Shown here one piece after another: positions 49,428 to 58,699 of a DNA stretch of 64,000 nt. Below the pieces are notes generated by a model, which saw only the letters and a program-made list of their open reading frames with translations, did not search any database and was not told the origin of the DNA. The stretch's first letter is position 1; each line of letters starts with the position of its first letter. Location: contig CADEDA010000004.1 in NCBI GenBank assembly GCA_902825965.1, positions 109,498 to 173,497 on the forward strand. Reading direction: 5' to 3'. The translations under genes and the position numbers were made by a program. Source of the DNA: an uncultured Gemmatimonadota bacterium (GTDB lineage: Bacteria; Gemmatimonadota; Gemmatimonadetes; Gemmatimonadales; Gemmatimonadaceae).

Positions 49428-52400
49428 ATGTATATCTCCGATTTCGCCATCAAGCGGCCGCTGATCACCATCGTCTCGATGGTGGCGCTGGTCGTCTTCG
49501 GCCTCTTCGCGCTGTGGCAACTCGAGACCGACGAGTTCCCCGACGTGCAGCAGCCGATCATCAACGTCGCGATCCCGTACCCCGGCGCCTCGCCGGACGT
49601 CGTGGAACGCGAGGTGCTCGACCGCGTCGAGGAGGCCGTGAGCGGCATCTCCGGCGTGGACCGCATCATGGGCGCGGCCCAGGACGGCTTCGCCAACGTC
49701 ACGGTCTTCTTCGTGTTCGAGAAGGACCTGCAGCAGGCCTCGCAGGACATCCGCGACAAGATCAGCGGCATCCGCTCGGACCTGCCGGCGGAGATGAAGG
49801 AGCCGATCCTGACGCGCTTCGATCCGGCGGACCAGCCGATCGTCCAGCTCTCGCTGAACTCGAGCACGCTGGACGCACCGGCGCTCACGCGGATCGCCGA
49901 TCCCGGCCTCACGCGGGTGCTGCGCGCGATCCCGGGCGTGGCCGAGGCGGTGGTCGTGGGCGGCGTGGAACGTGAACTCACGGTCGAGATCCGTCCGCAG
50001 GCGATGGAAGCGGCCGGCGTCACGGTCGGTGAGGTGGTGGGTGCGCTGCAGGCGCAGAACCTCGCGGTGCCGGTGGGCCGCATCAACGGACCGATCGACG
50101 AACGCGCGATCCGCCTGAAGGGAAAGCTCGAGCGGCCGGAGGACTTCCTGCGGCTGGTGGTGGCGCAGCGTGGTGGCCGTGCCATCCGCCTGGGCGAGAT
50201 CGCCACGGCGCGCGACGGCACCGCCGAGCAGCGCACGGCGGCGATCTACGACGGCAAGGACGCCGTCGGCATCATGATCAAGAAGGCGAAGGGCTACTCG
50301 ACGACGGACGTCGCGGAGAAGGTGCTCGCGGAGGTGGAGCGGATCCGTCCGACGCTCCCGCCGGGCACGACGGTCGACGTCATCCAGGACCGCGGCGAGC
50401 GCGTGACGGCCTCGGTCGCGAACGTGCAGAGCGCTCTCATCGAGGGCGCGCTGCTCACCGTGCTGGTGGTGTTCCTGTTCCTGAACTCCTGGCGCTCGAC
50501 GGTGATCACGGGCCTGGCGCTGCCGATCTCCGTGCTGGCGAGCTTCGTGGCGGTGTGGGCGTTCGACTTCACGCTCAATACCATGTCCCTGCTCGGCCTG
50601 TCGCTGGCGATCGGCATCCTGATCGACGACGCGATCGTGGTACGCGAGAACATCGTGCGCCACGTCGAGATGGGGAAGGACCACTTCAAGGCCGCGCACG
50701 AAGGGACGGACGAGATCGGGCTCGCGGTGGCCGCGACCACGTTCTCCATCGTCGCGGTGTTCGTGCCGATCGCGTTCATGTACGGGCTCTCCGGCCAGTG
50801 GTTCAAGCCGTTCGCCCTGACGATCGCCTGCGCGGTGCTCGTGTCGCTGTTCGTCTCGTTCTCGCTCGACCCGATGCTCTCGGCGTACTGGCCGGACCCG
50901 GAGCTCGAGTCGCACGAGCACCGGAGTTGGATCTCGCGCCAGCTCGTGACGTTCAACAAGTGGTTCGACCGTCAGGCCGAGCGCTACACGAAGGTCATCG
51001 GCTGGGCGCTGGACCACCGGCTCGCGATGGTGCTGCTCGCGACGGCCAGCATGGTCGGTGCGCTCTACCTGCAGGCGAACTTCGGGGGATTCGGCTTCGT
51101 CCCGGTGACGGACAACTCGGAGTTCATCATCCAGGTCGAGACACCGCCGGGCTCGAACCTCGAGTACACGCGGCTCAAGGCGGAGGAGGCCGCGCGGCTC
51201 GCGCGGGCGCATCCCGAGGTGAAGTACACCTTCACCACCATCGGCGCCGGCGGCGGCATGGATCCGTCCGAGGCGCTCGGGGCGGTGGACATCGCGAGCG
51301 TGTACGTGCGCATGACGCCGAAGGCCGACCGCAGCATCTCGCAGGACGCCTTCGGTGCCGTGCTGCGTGAGGAGGTCAAGCAGATCGGCGGCGCGACCGT
51401 GGCCGTGTACACCAATGGCTTCGGCGGCGCGATCAAGCAGGTGCAGTACGAACTCCGCGGCAACGACGCGCAGCAGTTGCAGGCGGCGGCGGACACCGTG
51501 ATGGGCGTGCTCAAGCGGATCCCGGGCGCGGTGGACGTCTCGTTGTCCACCAAGGGACAGAAGCCGGAGCTCGAGATCCAGTTGAACCGCGCACTCGCCG
51601 GCTCGCTCGGCATCAGCGTGGGCGAGATCGCGCAGTCGCTGCGGCCAGCCTTCGCCGGCGTGGATGCGGGCGACTGGGTGGACCCGGCAGGCGAGAACCG
51701 GAAGGTGCGGGTGCGGCTGGCCCCCGAGTCGCGCACGCGGGTGGCCGACATCGAGCGCCTCCCCATCGCGGTGCGCGGGCCGAACGGTGGCGTGCGGATG
51801 ATGCCACTCGGCCAGATCGCCACGGTCTCGCAGGGCCTGGGACCGGCGAAGATCTCGCACCTCGATCGCGACAACGTGATCGTGGTGCAGGCCAACCTCG
51901 CCAGCGGGCACTCGCTCGGCGAGGTCACGGGCGCGCTGGTGGCCGAGGTGGCCAAGCTGAAGCTGCCGGCCGGTGTGACCACCGGCTTCGGTGGCGAGGC
52001 GAAGGACCAGGCGCAGGTGTTCGGGGACATCCTCGCGGCACTGGGCATCGCGCTGATGCTGATGTACCTGATCCTCGTGATGCAGTTCGGCTCGTTCCTC
52101 GAGCCGATCGCCATCCTGATCTCGTTGCCGCTGTCGCTGATCGGCGTGGTGCTGGCGCTGCTCATCACGGGGGACACGTTGAACATCATGTCGATGATCG
52201 GCGTGATCCTGCTGATGGGCATCGTGGCCAAGAACGCCATCCTCCTGATCGACTTCGCCAAGTGGGGCCAGGAGCAGGGGCAGGAGCGGCGGGCGGCGAT
52301 CATCGAAGCCGGACGCGTGCGCCTGCGGCCGATCCTCATGACCACGCTGGCGCTGATCGCAGGCATGATCCCCGTGGCGCTCGGCATCGGTGAAGGCGCC

Positions 52401-52589
52401 GACTTCCGTGCTCCGCTGGGTCGCGCGATCATCGGCGGCACCATCACGTCCACCTTCCTCACGCTGCTCGTGATCCCGACGGTCTACGAGATCATGGACG
52501 ATTGGCGGCGCTTCGTCGGGTCGTTCTTCAAGTTCCCGGAACGCCCGAAGACCGAGGAGTACGCGGTGCCGACGACGCGGTCGCACTGA
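49428..52589 (+). CDS. RND family multidrug efflux pump, inner-membrane permease
   Basis: 1053-aa AcrB-type permease. The N-terminus YISDFAIKRPLITIVSMVAL is characteristic of RND pumps. Twelve transmembrane helices flank two large periplasmic loops. The fourth helix carries the proton-relay acids in GLSLAIGILIDDAIVVREN, and the tenth to twelfth helices contain GVILLMGIVAKNAILLIDF. It exports lipophilic compounds using the proton gradient; substrates are not predictable. It is the last gene of the operon, its stop lies inside a 12-bp tandem repeat, and a strong terminator follows. Confidence 0.95.
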   Translation: MYISDFAIKRPLITIVSMVALVVFGLFALWQLETDEFPDVQQPIINVAIPYPGASPDVVEREVLDRVEEAVSGISGVDRIMGAAQDGFANVTVFFVFEKDLQQASQDIRDKISGIRSDLPAEMKEPILTRFDPADQPIVQLSLNSSTLDAPALTRIADPGLTRVLRAIPGVAEAVVVGGVERELTVEIRPQAMEAAGVTVGEVVGALQAQNLAVPVGRINGPIDERAIRLKGKLERPEDFLRLVVAQRGGRAIRLGEIATARDGTAEQRTAAIYDGKDAVGIMIKKAKGYSTTDVAEKVLAEVERIRPTLPPGTTVDVIQDRGERVTASVANVQSALIEGALLTVLVVFLFLNSWRSTVITGLALPISVLASFVAVWAFDFTLNTMSLLGLSLAIGILIDDAIVVRENIVRHVEMGKDHFKAAHEGTDEIGLAVAATTFSIVAVFVPIAFMYGLSGQWFKPFALTIACAVLVSLFVSFSLDPMLSAYWPDPELESHEHRSWISRQLVTFNKWFDRQAERYTKVIGWALDHRLAMVLLATASMVGALYLQANFGGFGFVPVTDNSEFIIQVETPPGSNLEYTRLKAEEAARLARAHPEVKYTFTTIGAGGGMDPSEALGAVDIASVYVRMTPKADRSISQDAFGAVLREEVKQIGGATVAVYTNGFGGAIKQVQYELRGNDAQQLQAAADTVMGVLKRIPGAVDVSLSTKGQKPELEIQLNRALAGSLGISVGEIAQSLRPAFAGVDAGDWVDPAGENRKVRVRLAPESRTRVADIERLPIAVRGPNGGVRMMPLGQIATVSQGLGPAKISHLDRDNVIVVQANLASGHSLGEVTGALVAEVAKLKLPAGVTTGFGGEAKDQAQVFGDILAALGIALMLMYLILVMQFGSFLEPIAILISLPLSLIGVVLALLITGDTLNIMSMIGVILLMGIVAKNAILLIDFAKWGQEQGQERRAAIIEAGRVRLRPILMTTLALIAGMIPVALGIGEGADFRAPLGRAIIGGTITSTFLTLLVIPTVYEIMDDWRRFVGSFFKFPERPKTEEYAVPTTRSH

Positions 52590-52620
52590 CGGTCGCACTG
52601 ACGGTAGCACTGACAGTCGC
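52579..52620. repeat. 12-bp tandem repeat spanning the RND pump stop codon
   Basis: Unit GGTCGCACTGAC at 52579 and 52591, GGTAGCACTGAC at 52603, and a partial fourth copy from 52615. The stop codon TGA (52587-52589) is part of the first unit, so each copy supplies an additional in-frame TGA. Confidence 0.85.
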
Positions 52621-52645
52621 GCGGGCGGTCCACCGCGCATGAGCA

Positions 52646-52685
52646 AAGGGGGCGCGGCGGAGAAGTCTCTCCACTGCGCCCCCTT
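52646..52685 (+). terminator. Strong hairpin terminator of the efflux operon
   Basis: AAGGGGGCGC (52646-52655) pairs perfectly with GCGCCCCCTT (52676-52685). An inner stem GGAGA/TCTCC with an AGTC loop lies between, giving a long two-tier hairpin 56 bp after the pump stop. Confidence 0.8.
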
Positions 52686-52719
52686 CGCATTGTGCGTACG
52701 GTGCGCTGCGGCGCACGCC

Positions 52720-52745
52720 GGGGTGGGTAGCGCTCACCCCACCCC
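52720..52745 (-). terminator. Hairpin terminator of the Spy-like lipoprotein gene
   Basis: 8-bp stem GGGGTGGG (52720-52727) / CCCACCCC (52738-52745) situated 8 bp beyond the stop of the minus-strand lipoprotein gene. Confidence 0.5.
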
Positions 52746-52753
52746 CAGCTGAT

Positions 52754-53281
52754 CTACGGGCGTCCTGGCGCGATCGGGCGCGGGAAGCGCCGCGGACGGT
52801 GCGAATCGATCCAGGCGCGCTGCGCTTCGGTCAGCACCGCGCGGATGGCTTCACGCAGCTCGACCACATCCGGACGCAGGGCCTGCGCGATCGCCCGTCC
52901 CTGCTCGAGGATCGCCCGCACCTCCTCACGCGTGGCACCGGCCAGTCGCGCCGTGCGCGCCGCCGCGAAGATGTTGCGCAGCGAATCCAGCTGGGCCTGG
53001 TGTTCCGTGCGGAAGGCGGCGCGCAGTGCGTTGATCGCGTCGATCTGCGTCTGGGTGAGCGCCAGCGAGTCCGGCAGGCGCGCCCAGCCGGTACGACCGT
53101 CGAAGTGCCCACCGGCCGGCGGCGGGTTGCCCATGGTGCCTTCGAGCGCCGTACCCGCCTCGCCGAACATCACGAGGGCGTAGTCGTCGGTGTCGTTGGC
53201 CGTGACGTCGGTCGGGCCGTTGTCACAGGCCGCGAGAACCAGGGATGCCGCAAGGGCAGGGGCCATCAGCTTGCGAAACAT
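52754..53281 (-). CDS. Spy/CpxP-like periplasmic lipoprotein
   Basis: 175-aa exported protein. The ATG at 53281 is preferred over one six bases upstream because GGAGG lies 8 nt before it. Lipobox LAAC (ALAASLVLAACDNG). The mature part has repeated LTQTQIDAINALRAAF and LTEAQRAWID motifs with long helices between, resembling Spy/CpxP-type metal or stress-binding chaperones. Function inferred only from this resemblance. It is convergent with the efflux operon. Confidence 0.75.
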   Translation of the reverse strand: MFRKLMAPALAASLVLAACDNGPTDVTANDTDDYALVMFGEAGTALEGTMGNPPPAGGHFDGRTGWARLPDSLALTQTQIDAINALRAAFRTEHQAQLDSLRNIFAAARTARLAGATREEVRAILEQGRAIAQALRPDVVELREAIRAVLTEAQRAWIDSHRPRRFPRPIAPGRP

Positions 53282-53434
53282 GTCCATCTCCTCCGTATGG
53301 CCGCATGGGGCCGGTTGTGCTCGGCGGTGGGGGCCTCGCGTGTTCGCCCATTGGATGCCCCCCGACCGCAAACGTTAATCACCCCCATGCGCGTATCTGT
53401 TCCCTTTTGTGACCCGCGTCACGCTGGGGCGCTT

Positions 53435-54892
53435 CTATAGGGTGGCCGCCTGGAGCAGCGCCCAGGCCTCGGCCACGTGCGTCCACTGGGTCCGCAGGTT
53501 GCCGATCGCGAGCCGCAACGTGTAGCGCTCGCCGAGTTTGGTGTGCGAGAGGAAGACGCGACCCGAGCCGTTGACCCGGTCGAGGATCGCCGCGTTGTGG
53601 CGCTCGATCACGGCCTCGTCGGTGACCCCCTCCGGGACGTGCCGCAGGCAGACCACCGACATGCCCACCGGTGCCGTCACCTGCCAGCCCGGCGTCCGCA
53701 CGACGGTATCGGCAAGCCGGGTCGCGAAGTCGCAGTGCTGCTGCAGCCGCGCCGCCAACCCCTCCTGGCCGAACGCCCGCAGCACCCACCACAACTTGAG
53801 CGCGCGGAAGCGACGCCCCAACTGGAACGAGTAGTCGGAGAGCGAGAGTGCGACGTCCTGCTCCTGCGTCTCGAGATAGGCGGGGGTGAGGCTGAACGTC
53901 CGCTTGAGCACCTGCGGGTGCCGCGTCCAGAGCACCGAGCAGTCCATGGGGGCGAAGAGCCACTTGTGCGGATTCACCACGAACGAATCGGCGCGCTCGA
54001 CTCCGACGAAGTGCCGGCGCTGGGCCGGCACCAGCGCGAGCACACCGGCGTACGCAGCGTCCACGTGCAACCACATGCGCTCGCGGGCGCAGAGGTCGGC
54101 GATGGCCGGCACCGGGTCCACGCTCGTGGTGGATGTGGTGCCGACGGTCGCCACGACGGCCAACGGTCGGTAGCCGGCCGCACGGTCGGCGCGGATGGCC
54201 GCGTCCAGGGCATCGCTGCGCATCCGAAAGCCGGCGTCCACCGGCAACCGCACCACGTTCTCGGCGCCGAGCCCGAGGGTGATCGCCGCCTTGTCGACGC
54301 TGGAGTGCGCCTGCGAGGAGCAGTAGATGCGGAGCCGCGGGAGGTCCGATCGCCCGGCGAGCCCGCGATGCCGCACCTCGAGGGCAGGATCCAGCTCACG
54401 CGCGGCGGCGAGGGCCTGCAACGTCGACACCGACGCCGTGTCGGTGATCATGCCGAACCAGTCCGCCGGGAACCCGCAGGCGTCGCGCAGCCAGGCCGTG
54501 GTGACCTGCTCCAGCTCGGCCAGTGCCGGCGAGGTGCGCCAGAGGATCCCCACCTGGTTGAGCGCGGCGATCACCAGCTCGGCGAGGATGCCCGGCACTG
54601 AGGCCGTGTTGGCGAAGTACGCGAAGAAGCCCGGGTGGTTCCAGTGCGTGACCCCCGGCATCACGACGCGGTCGAGGTCGGCGAGGATCGCCTCCAGCGA
54701 CTCGCCATCGCGTGGCATCGCCGCGGGGATCGACGCGCGGAACTCGCCGGGCGCCAGCGCGGAGAGCACGCGGTGCCGCTCGGGATGTGCGAGGTACTCG
54801 GCGATCCAGTGCGCCAGGACGCGCGCGTGGTGTTCGAACTGCTCGGGTGCGAGATCGCCGAGCGTGGTGGGTGCGGGTGCGGGATCGGTCAT
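53435..54892 (-). CDS. PLP-dependent group II decarboxylase (aromatic-L-amino-acid type)
   Basis: 485-aa decarboxylase. The N-terminus has the pattern of aromatic amino acid decarboxylases (MPGVTHWNHPGFFAYFANT and GFPADWFGMITDTASVSTLQ). The PLP aldimine lysine is in VNPHKWLF, with HVDAAYAG upstream as the pyridine-N Asp motif. Reaction is decarboxylation of an aromatic L-amino acid to the amine; Trp, Tyr, Phe or DOPA cannot be distinguished here. It is divergent from the membrane protein at 54931, with only 38 bp between starts. Confidence 0.93.
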   Translation of the reverse strand: MTDPAPAPTTLGDLAPEQFEHHARVLAHWIAEYLAHPERHRVLSALAPGEFRASIPAAMPRDGESLEAILADLDRVVMPGVTHWNHPGFFAYFANTASVPGILAELVIAALNQVGILWRTSPALAELEQVTTAWLRDACGFPADWFGMITDTASVSTLQALAAARELDPALEVRHRGLAGRSDLPRLRIYCSSQAHSSVDKAAITLGLGAENVVRLPVDAGFRMRSDALDAAIRADRAAGYRPLAVVATVGTTSTTSVDPVPAIADLCARERMWLHVDAAYAGVLALVPAQRRHFVGVERADSFVVNPHKWLFAPMDCSVLWTRHPQVLKRTFSLTPAYLETQEQDVALSLSDYSFQLGRRFRALKLWWVLRAFGQEGLAARLQQHCDFATRLADTVVRTPGWQVTAPVGMSVVCLRHVPEGVTDEAVIERHNAAILDRVNGSGRVFLSHTKLGERYTLRLAIGNLRTQWTHVAEAWALLQAATL

Positions 54893-54930
54893 GAGGAAAC
54901 AGAAGATATGCCCGGTTCGTCCCTGTGGTG

Positions 54931-56187
54931 ATGATCACCGACGAGGATGGCCGGCTCGATGCCGCCGTGGAGCAGGGCATCATCACCGCGGAGCAGGCGA
55001 TGGCGATCCGCGCGCTCGCACCGCACGTGGGTCGGCCGCCGCGCGAGATCGACCGCCCGCCGCAACGGACGCTGTTGCAGGCCTCGGCCATCGCGTACAC
55101 CGTCGGCGCGATCACGGTGGTGGTCGCGATGTTCTGGTTCCTCTCCGACCGCTGGCAATGGCTGGGGCCGAGCGGCATCCTCGCCGCTTGCGCGGTGTAC
55201 GCGGCGCTCTTCGTGCTGGCGGCGCGGGTGCTGCACCGCGAGGGATTCCCCGTGGCTGCGGGGCTCGCGATCACGCTCGCGGTGATCATGGCGGGACCGG
55301 CCGCCATCGCCCTGAACGACTTGATGCACCTCGCGCCCGAGATCGCGCGCGACCGCTGCTACTATCCCGCCTTCCGCCTCTGGTCCTGCCGCGGCGAGGA
55401 GCTGCTCGCCGAGGGCGCCGTGCTGCTCGCGGCGCTGTTCGCCCTCTCGCGGACGCGATTCCCGCTGCTGGTGGGCCTCATCACGGGCATCCTGCTGCGC
55501 GGCGTGTTCCACCTGACCGACGGGCTCTACCGCAACGCGCTGGGGCAGGTGTCGGCCGGCTGGACCTGGGTGCTGGCCGGCAGCCTCGCGCTCGCCGTCG
55601 CGTACCAGCTCGAGCGTCGCCAGCGGGGCGATGTCGATTTCGCGCTGTGGGTGCATCTGGCGGCGGCGTTCTGCGCCGTGCCGGCGACGATGCAACTGCT
55701 CGACGCGTACTCCCACATGCGACACCTCATGGTGCCGAGTGCCTTCGTGGCGTTCGCCGCGGCGCTGCTCCTGCGCCGGTTCGTGTATGTGCCGCTCGGT
55801 ATGGTGTGGGTGGTCTGGTATCTCGGGTGGCTGGCGCGCGAGGTGTTCCGCGATTCGCCGGCGTTCCCCCTGCTCATGGCCGCGCTCGGGTTGGGGGTGA
55901 TCGTGGCGACGGTCTGGGTGCAGCGGAACGCGGAGCGGCTCACGGCGCGCTTCGGGACGGTGACCACGGACGGACGTCCCCGGTTCCCGGGCGGCGTGGC
56001 GCTGTTGCTCGCCCCGGCCCTGGTGGCGCTGCTGCAGCTGCCGGACGCGATCGAGAACGACCGGGCCGAGCGCATGGCGCTCGACTGGCAGCGGCGGCAG
56101 TTCGAGCGGCGGATGGAGCGCGCGCGCCAGCCACAACCGTCCGTGCCACCGGCAACCCGGGAAACCGCACCGCGGGACAAACCGTAG
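54931..56187 (+). CDS. Multi-pass membrane protein, DUF2157-like
   Basis: About 418-aa integral membrane protein with about ten hydrophobic helices and a charged C-terminal tail rich in Arg, Gln and Pro. The N-terminal 35 residues (DEDGRLDAAVEQGIITAEQAM) resemble the short helical leader seen before the membrane region in DUF2157 proteins. The ATG at 54931 is chosen over two GTG codons immediately upstream. Function unknown. Confidence 0.7.
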   Translation: MITDEDGRLDAAVEQGIITAEQAMAIRALAPHVGRPPREIDRPPQRTLLQASAIAYTVGAITVVVAMFWFLSDRWQWLGPSGILAACAVYAALFVLAARVLHREGFPVAAGLAITLAVIMAGPAAIALNDLMHLAPEIARDRCYYPAFRLWSCRGEELLAEGAVLLAALFALSRTRFPLLVGLITGILLRGVFHLTDGLYRNALGQVSAGWTWVLAGSLALAVAYQLERRQRGDVDFALWVHLAAAFCAVPATMQLLDAYSHMRHLMVPSAFVAFAAALLLRRFVYVPLGMVWVVWYLGWLAREVFRDSPAFPLLMAALGLGVIVATVWVQRNAERLTARFGTVTTDGRPRFPGGVALLLAPALVALLQLPDAIENDRAERMALDWQRRQFERRMERARQPQPSVPPATRETAPRDKP

Positions 56188-56254
56188 ACCCGGGAGTACT
56201 GAGACAGGCCCGCGCCACCGCGGGCCCGCTGGCGCTCCCCTCCACGAGGTTCCG

Positions 56255-58588
56255 ATGTCGCTCGTGCTCTCGCTGGTCCTCGCCCTGCAGGTGCAGGCGG
56301 ACGTCAACAAGAACTCCGTCAGCGTGGGAGTGCAGGTGCGGCCCTCGCGCGAGCGGATCGCGGTGACCGACGAGCATCGGCGCACGGCGTTCAAGGATGC
56401 CGCTGCCCGCGATCTCCTGCTGCGCGCCCGTGCGGCGCGGCTGGAGCAGGACTCCTCGCTCATGAGCTACGACGTCAAGAGCTACCAGCGGATCTCCGTG
56501 GGCATGGCGATCCGCGAGACCGCCCGCGAACGCCTGGCCTTCCGCACCGAGAGCGCCGCCCGGGTGCGCTGGCATCGCAACACCGGTGCGCAGGTGGAGA
56601 TGCTCGGGGCGCGCGCCGCCGTCCCCATCGTCGCGGGGATCAAGGAAGCCGAGGACGAGGTGCAGGACGAGTCCGAGATCGACGACATGCTCGCGGTGCC
56701 CTACTACCCGGGCAAGGACGAGCTCTGGATGTTCGAGCAGATCGGGTCGTCGGACGAGGACGGCGTGCCGATGCTGATCCACCCGGTCGCCGAGGGGTCG
56801 GAGGCGTACTTCACGTTCGCGTCCGGGGACTCGGTGCAGATGACGCTGCCGGACGGGAAGCGGATCCGGCTGCGCGAGATCCTCATCACGCCGCGCCAGC
56901 CGCGCTGGAACCTGGTCGTGGGGTCGTTCTGGTTCGAGCACGACGGCGCGCACCTGGTGCGCGCCGTCATGCGCTTCTCCGAGCCGATGGACGTGTGGGA
57001 GGTGGCCGAGGCCGAGGACTCGACGGCACGCGACGACGTGCCGTTCTTCGTGCAGGGCCTCATCTCGCCGATGAAGGCCGAGGTCACCGCGGTGACCATC
57101 GAGTACGGCCTGCTCAACCAGCGCTTCTGGTTGCCGCGCACGCAGGGCGCCGAGGGGTACGCGCGCGTGAGCTTCATGCGGGTGCCGTTCAAGGTGGAGG
57201 AGCGGTACCGCTACGAGAGCGTGAACGCCATCGACTCGCTGCCCAAGGTGCCGCCCGCGCCCTGGAAGACCTCCGCGTCCTATCGCGACAGCCTCAAGGC
57301 CGCGGGGCTCGACTCCGCGACCATCCGCAAGGAGATGCGCGCCTACTACGCGTCGCGCGACTCGATCAGCATGCGCGCCCGGCGCGACCAGTGCGCCGTC
57401 GGCGAGACCTACACGCTCATCCGGTATCGCTACGACGAGCGGTTGCCGATGACCATCGCGCTCCCCTGCGACCGCAGCAAGCTGCAGCACTCGGCCGAGC
57501 TCCCCAAGTCGATCTACGACGACGGTGAGGAGTTGTTCGGGGCGAAGGAGCGGCGCGAACTCATGGACGCGCTCGACATGCGGCTGCAGCCCGATTGGGC
57601 GCCACGGGCCCCGCGCATCGAATGGGGCCTCAACCAGACGCGGTACAACCGGGTCGAGGGCTTCGGCAGCGGCGCGACGGTCGAGTCGAGTCTGGGCAAG
57701 GGCTACACGGCCTCGCTCCACGGCCGCTTCTCGCTCGCCGACCTGCAGCCCAACGGCGAGCTCGGCTTCGCGCGCAGCAACGGGCGCACGCAGCTGCGGG
57801 CCGCGCTGTACCGTCGCCTGGCCGTGAGCTCGGACTTCGGTGATCCCCTCTCGTTCGGGGCGTCCACCGTCACGCTGTTCAACGCCCGCGACGAGGGGTT
57901 CTATCACCGCGCCTGGGGCGGGGAGCTCACGGGCACACGTCCCATGCGCGGCGGCCTCACCTGGCGGCTGTTCGCCGAGCAGCAGTGGAACGCGCCCGTG
58001 GAGACCCGCTGGACGCTCACCCGCGGCGCCAACGACTCGCGCTACGTCGGGAACGTCGTCGCCGACGCCGGCTGGCTCTACGGTGCCGGCCTCCGCTGGC
58101 GCGGAAGCAAGGGCCTCGATCCGCAGGGCTGGCGCGCGAGTGCCGATCTGCGGCTCGAGGGTGCGACCGGTGATTTCGAGTACGGGCGCGGCTTCCTCGA
58201 GACCACGCTCTCCCGCGGCGTCGGGCCCATCGCGGCCTCGCTCACGGGAGCCGTGGGCAGCACCGAGGGCCGGGTGCCGGCGCAGCGGCAGTTCTTCGTG
58301 GGCGGCCTGCAGAGCGTGCGCGGCCAGAACGCCGGCACCGGCGTGGGGGAGTCGTTCTGGCTCGGGCGGCTCGAGATCGGCAGCAACCAGGCCGCCGCGC
58401 GCCCGCTCATCTTCGCCGACCTCGGCTGGGCCGGGCCTCGGAACGACTGGGGCCGCAACGCCCGGCCGATGAGCGGCGCCGGCGTGGGCGCGAGCTTCCT
58501 CGACGGGATCATGCGCATCGACCTGTCGCGCGGCATCTACCCCCGCGTGCAGACCCGGCTCGACTTCTACTTCGAGGCGCGATTCTAG
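56255..58588 (+). CDS. Exported beta-barrel protein with BamA/D15-like C-terminus
   Basis: 777-aa exported protein. A short hydrophobic N-terminus (SLVLSLVLALQVQA) acts as signal. Residues about 30-440 are a soluble domain of unknown function with acidic stretches (EAEDEVQDESEIDD). From about 445 the sequence alternates hydrophobic and polar residues like an outer-membrane barrel, with the D15/Omp85 motif QFFVGGLQSVRGQNAGTG. It ends in a C-terminal Phe (FYFEARF), the signal for the Bam machine. It may be a DUF5686-like or surface-antigen-type protein. It follows the membrane protein gene by about 65 bp. Confidence 0.78.
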   Translation: MSLVLSLVLALQVQADVNKNSVSVGVQVRPSRERIAVTDEHRRTAFKDAAARDLLLRARAARLEQDSSLMSYDVKSYQRISVGMAIRETARERLAFRTESAARVRWHRNTGAQVEMLGARAAVPIVAGIKEAEDEVQDESEIDDMLAVPYYPGKDELWMFEQIGSSDEDGVPMLIHPVAEGSEAYFTFASGDSVQMTLPDGKRIRLREILITPRQPRWNLVVGSFWFEHDGAHLVRAVMRFSEPMDVWEVAEAEDSTARDDVPFFVQGLISPMKAEVTAVTIEYGLLNQRFWLPRTQGAEGYARVSFMRVPFKVEERYRYESVNAIDSLPKVPPAPWKTSASYRDSLKAAGLDSATIRKEMRAYYASRDSISMRARRDQCAVGETYTLIRYRYDERLPMTIALPCDRSKLQHSAELPKSIYDDGEELFGAKERRELMDALDMRLQPDWAPRAPRIEWGLNQTRYNRVEGFGSGATVESSLGKGYTASLHGRFSLADLQPNGELGFARSNGRTQLRAALYRRLAVSSDFGDPLSFGASTVTLFNARDEGFYHRAWGGELTGTRPMRGGLTWRLFAEQQWNAPVETRWTLTRGANDSRYVGNVVADAGWLYGAGLRWRGSKGLDPQGWRASADLRLEGATGDFEYGRGFLETTLSRGVGPIAASLTGAVGSTEGRVPAQRQFFVGGLQSVRGQNAGTGVGESFWLGRLEIGSNQAAARPLIFADLGWAGPRNDWGRNARPMSGAGVGASFLDGIMRIDLSRGIYPRVQTRLDFYFEARF

Positions 58589-58608
58589 CTGTCGCGTCTT
58601 GCGACAGC
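58588..58608 (+). terminator. Short hairpin after the beta-barrel gene
   Basis: 8-bp stem GCTGTCGC (58588-58595) / GCGACAGC (58601-58608) with loop GTCTT, starting at the last base of the stop codon. Confidence 0.55.
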
Positions 58609-58699
58609 GACCGGGGTCGTGACGGGGTTCAGGGCGCGTGCGTCCCAATAGGTGACTCAAGTGTGAGTCTTTGTACCACGCTCCGCACGAGCCCTTCCC

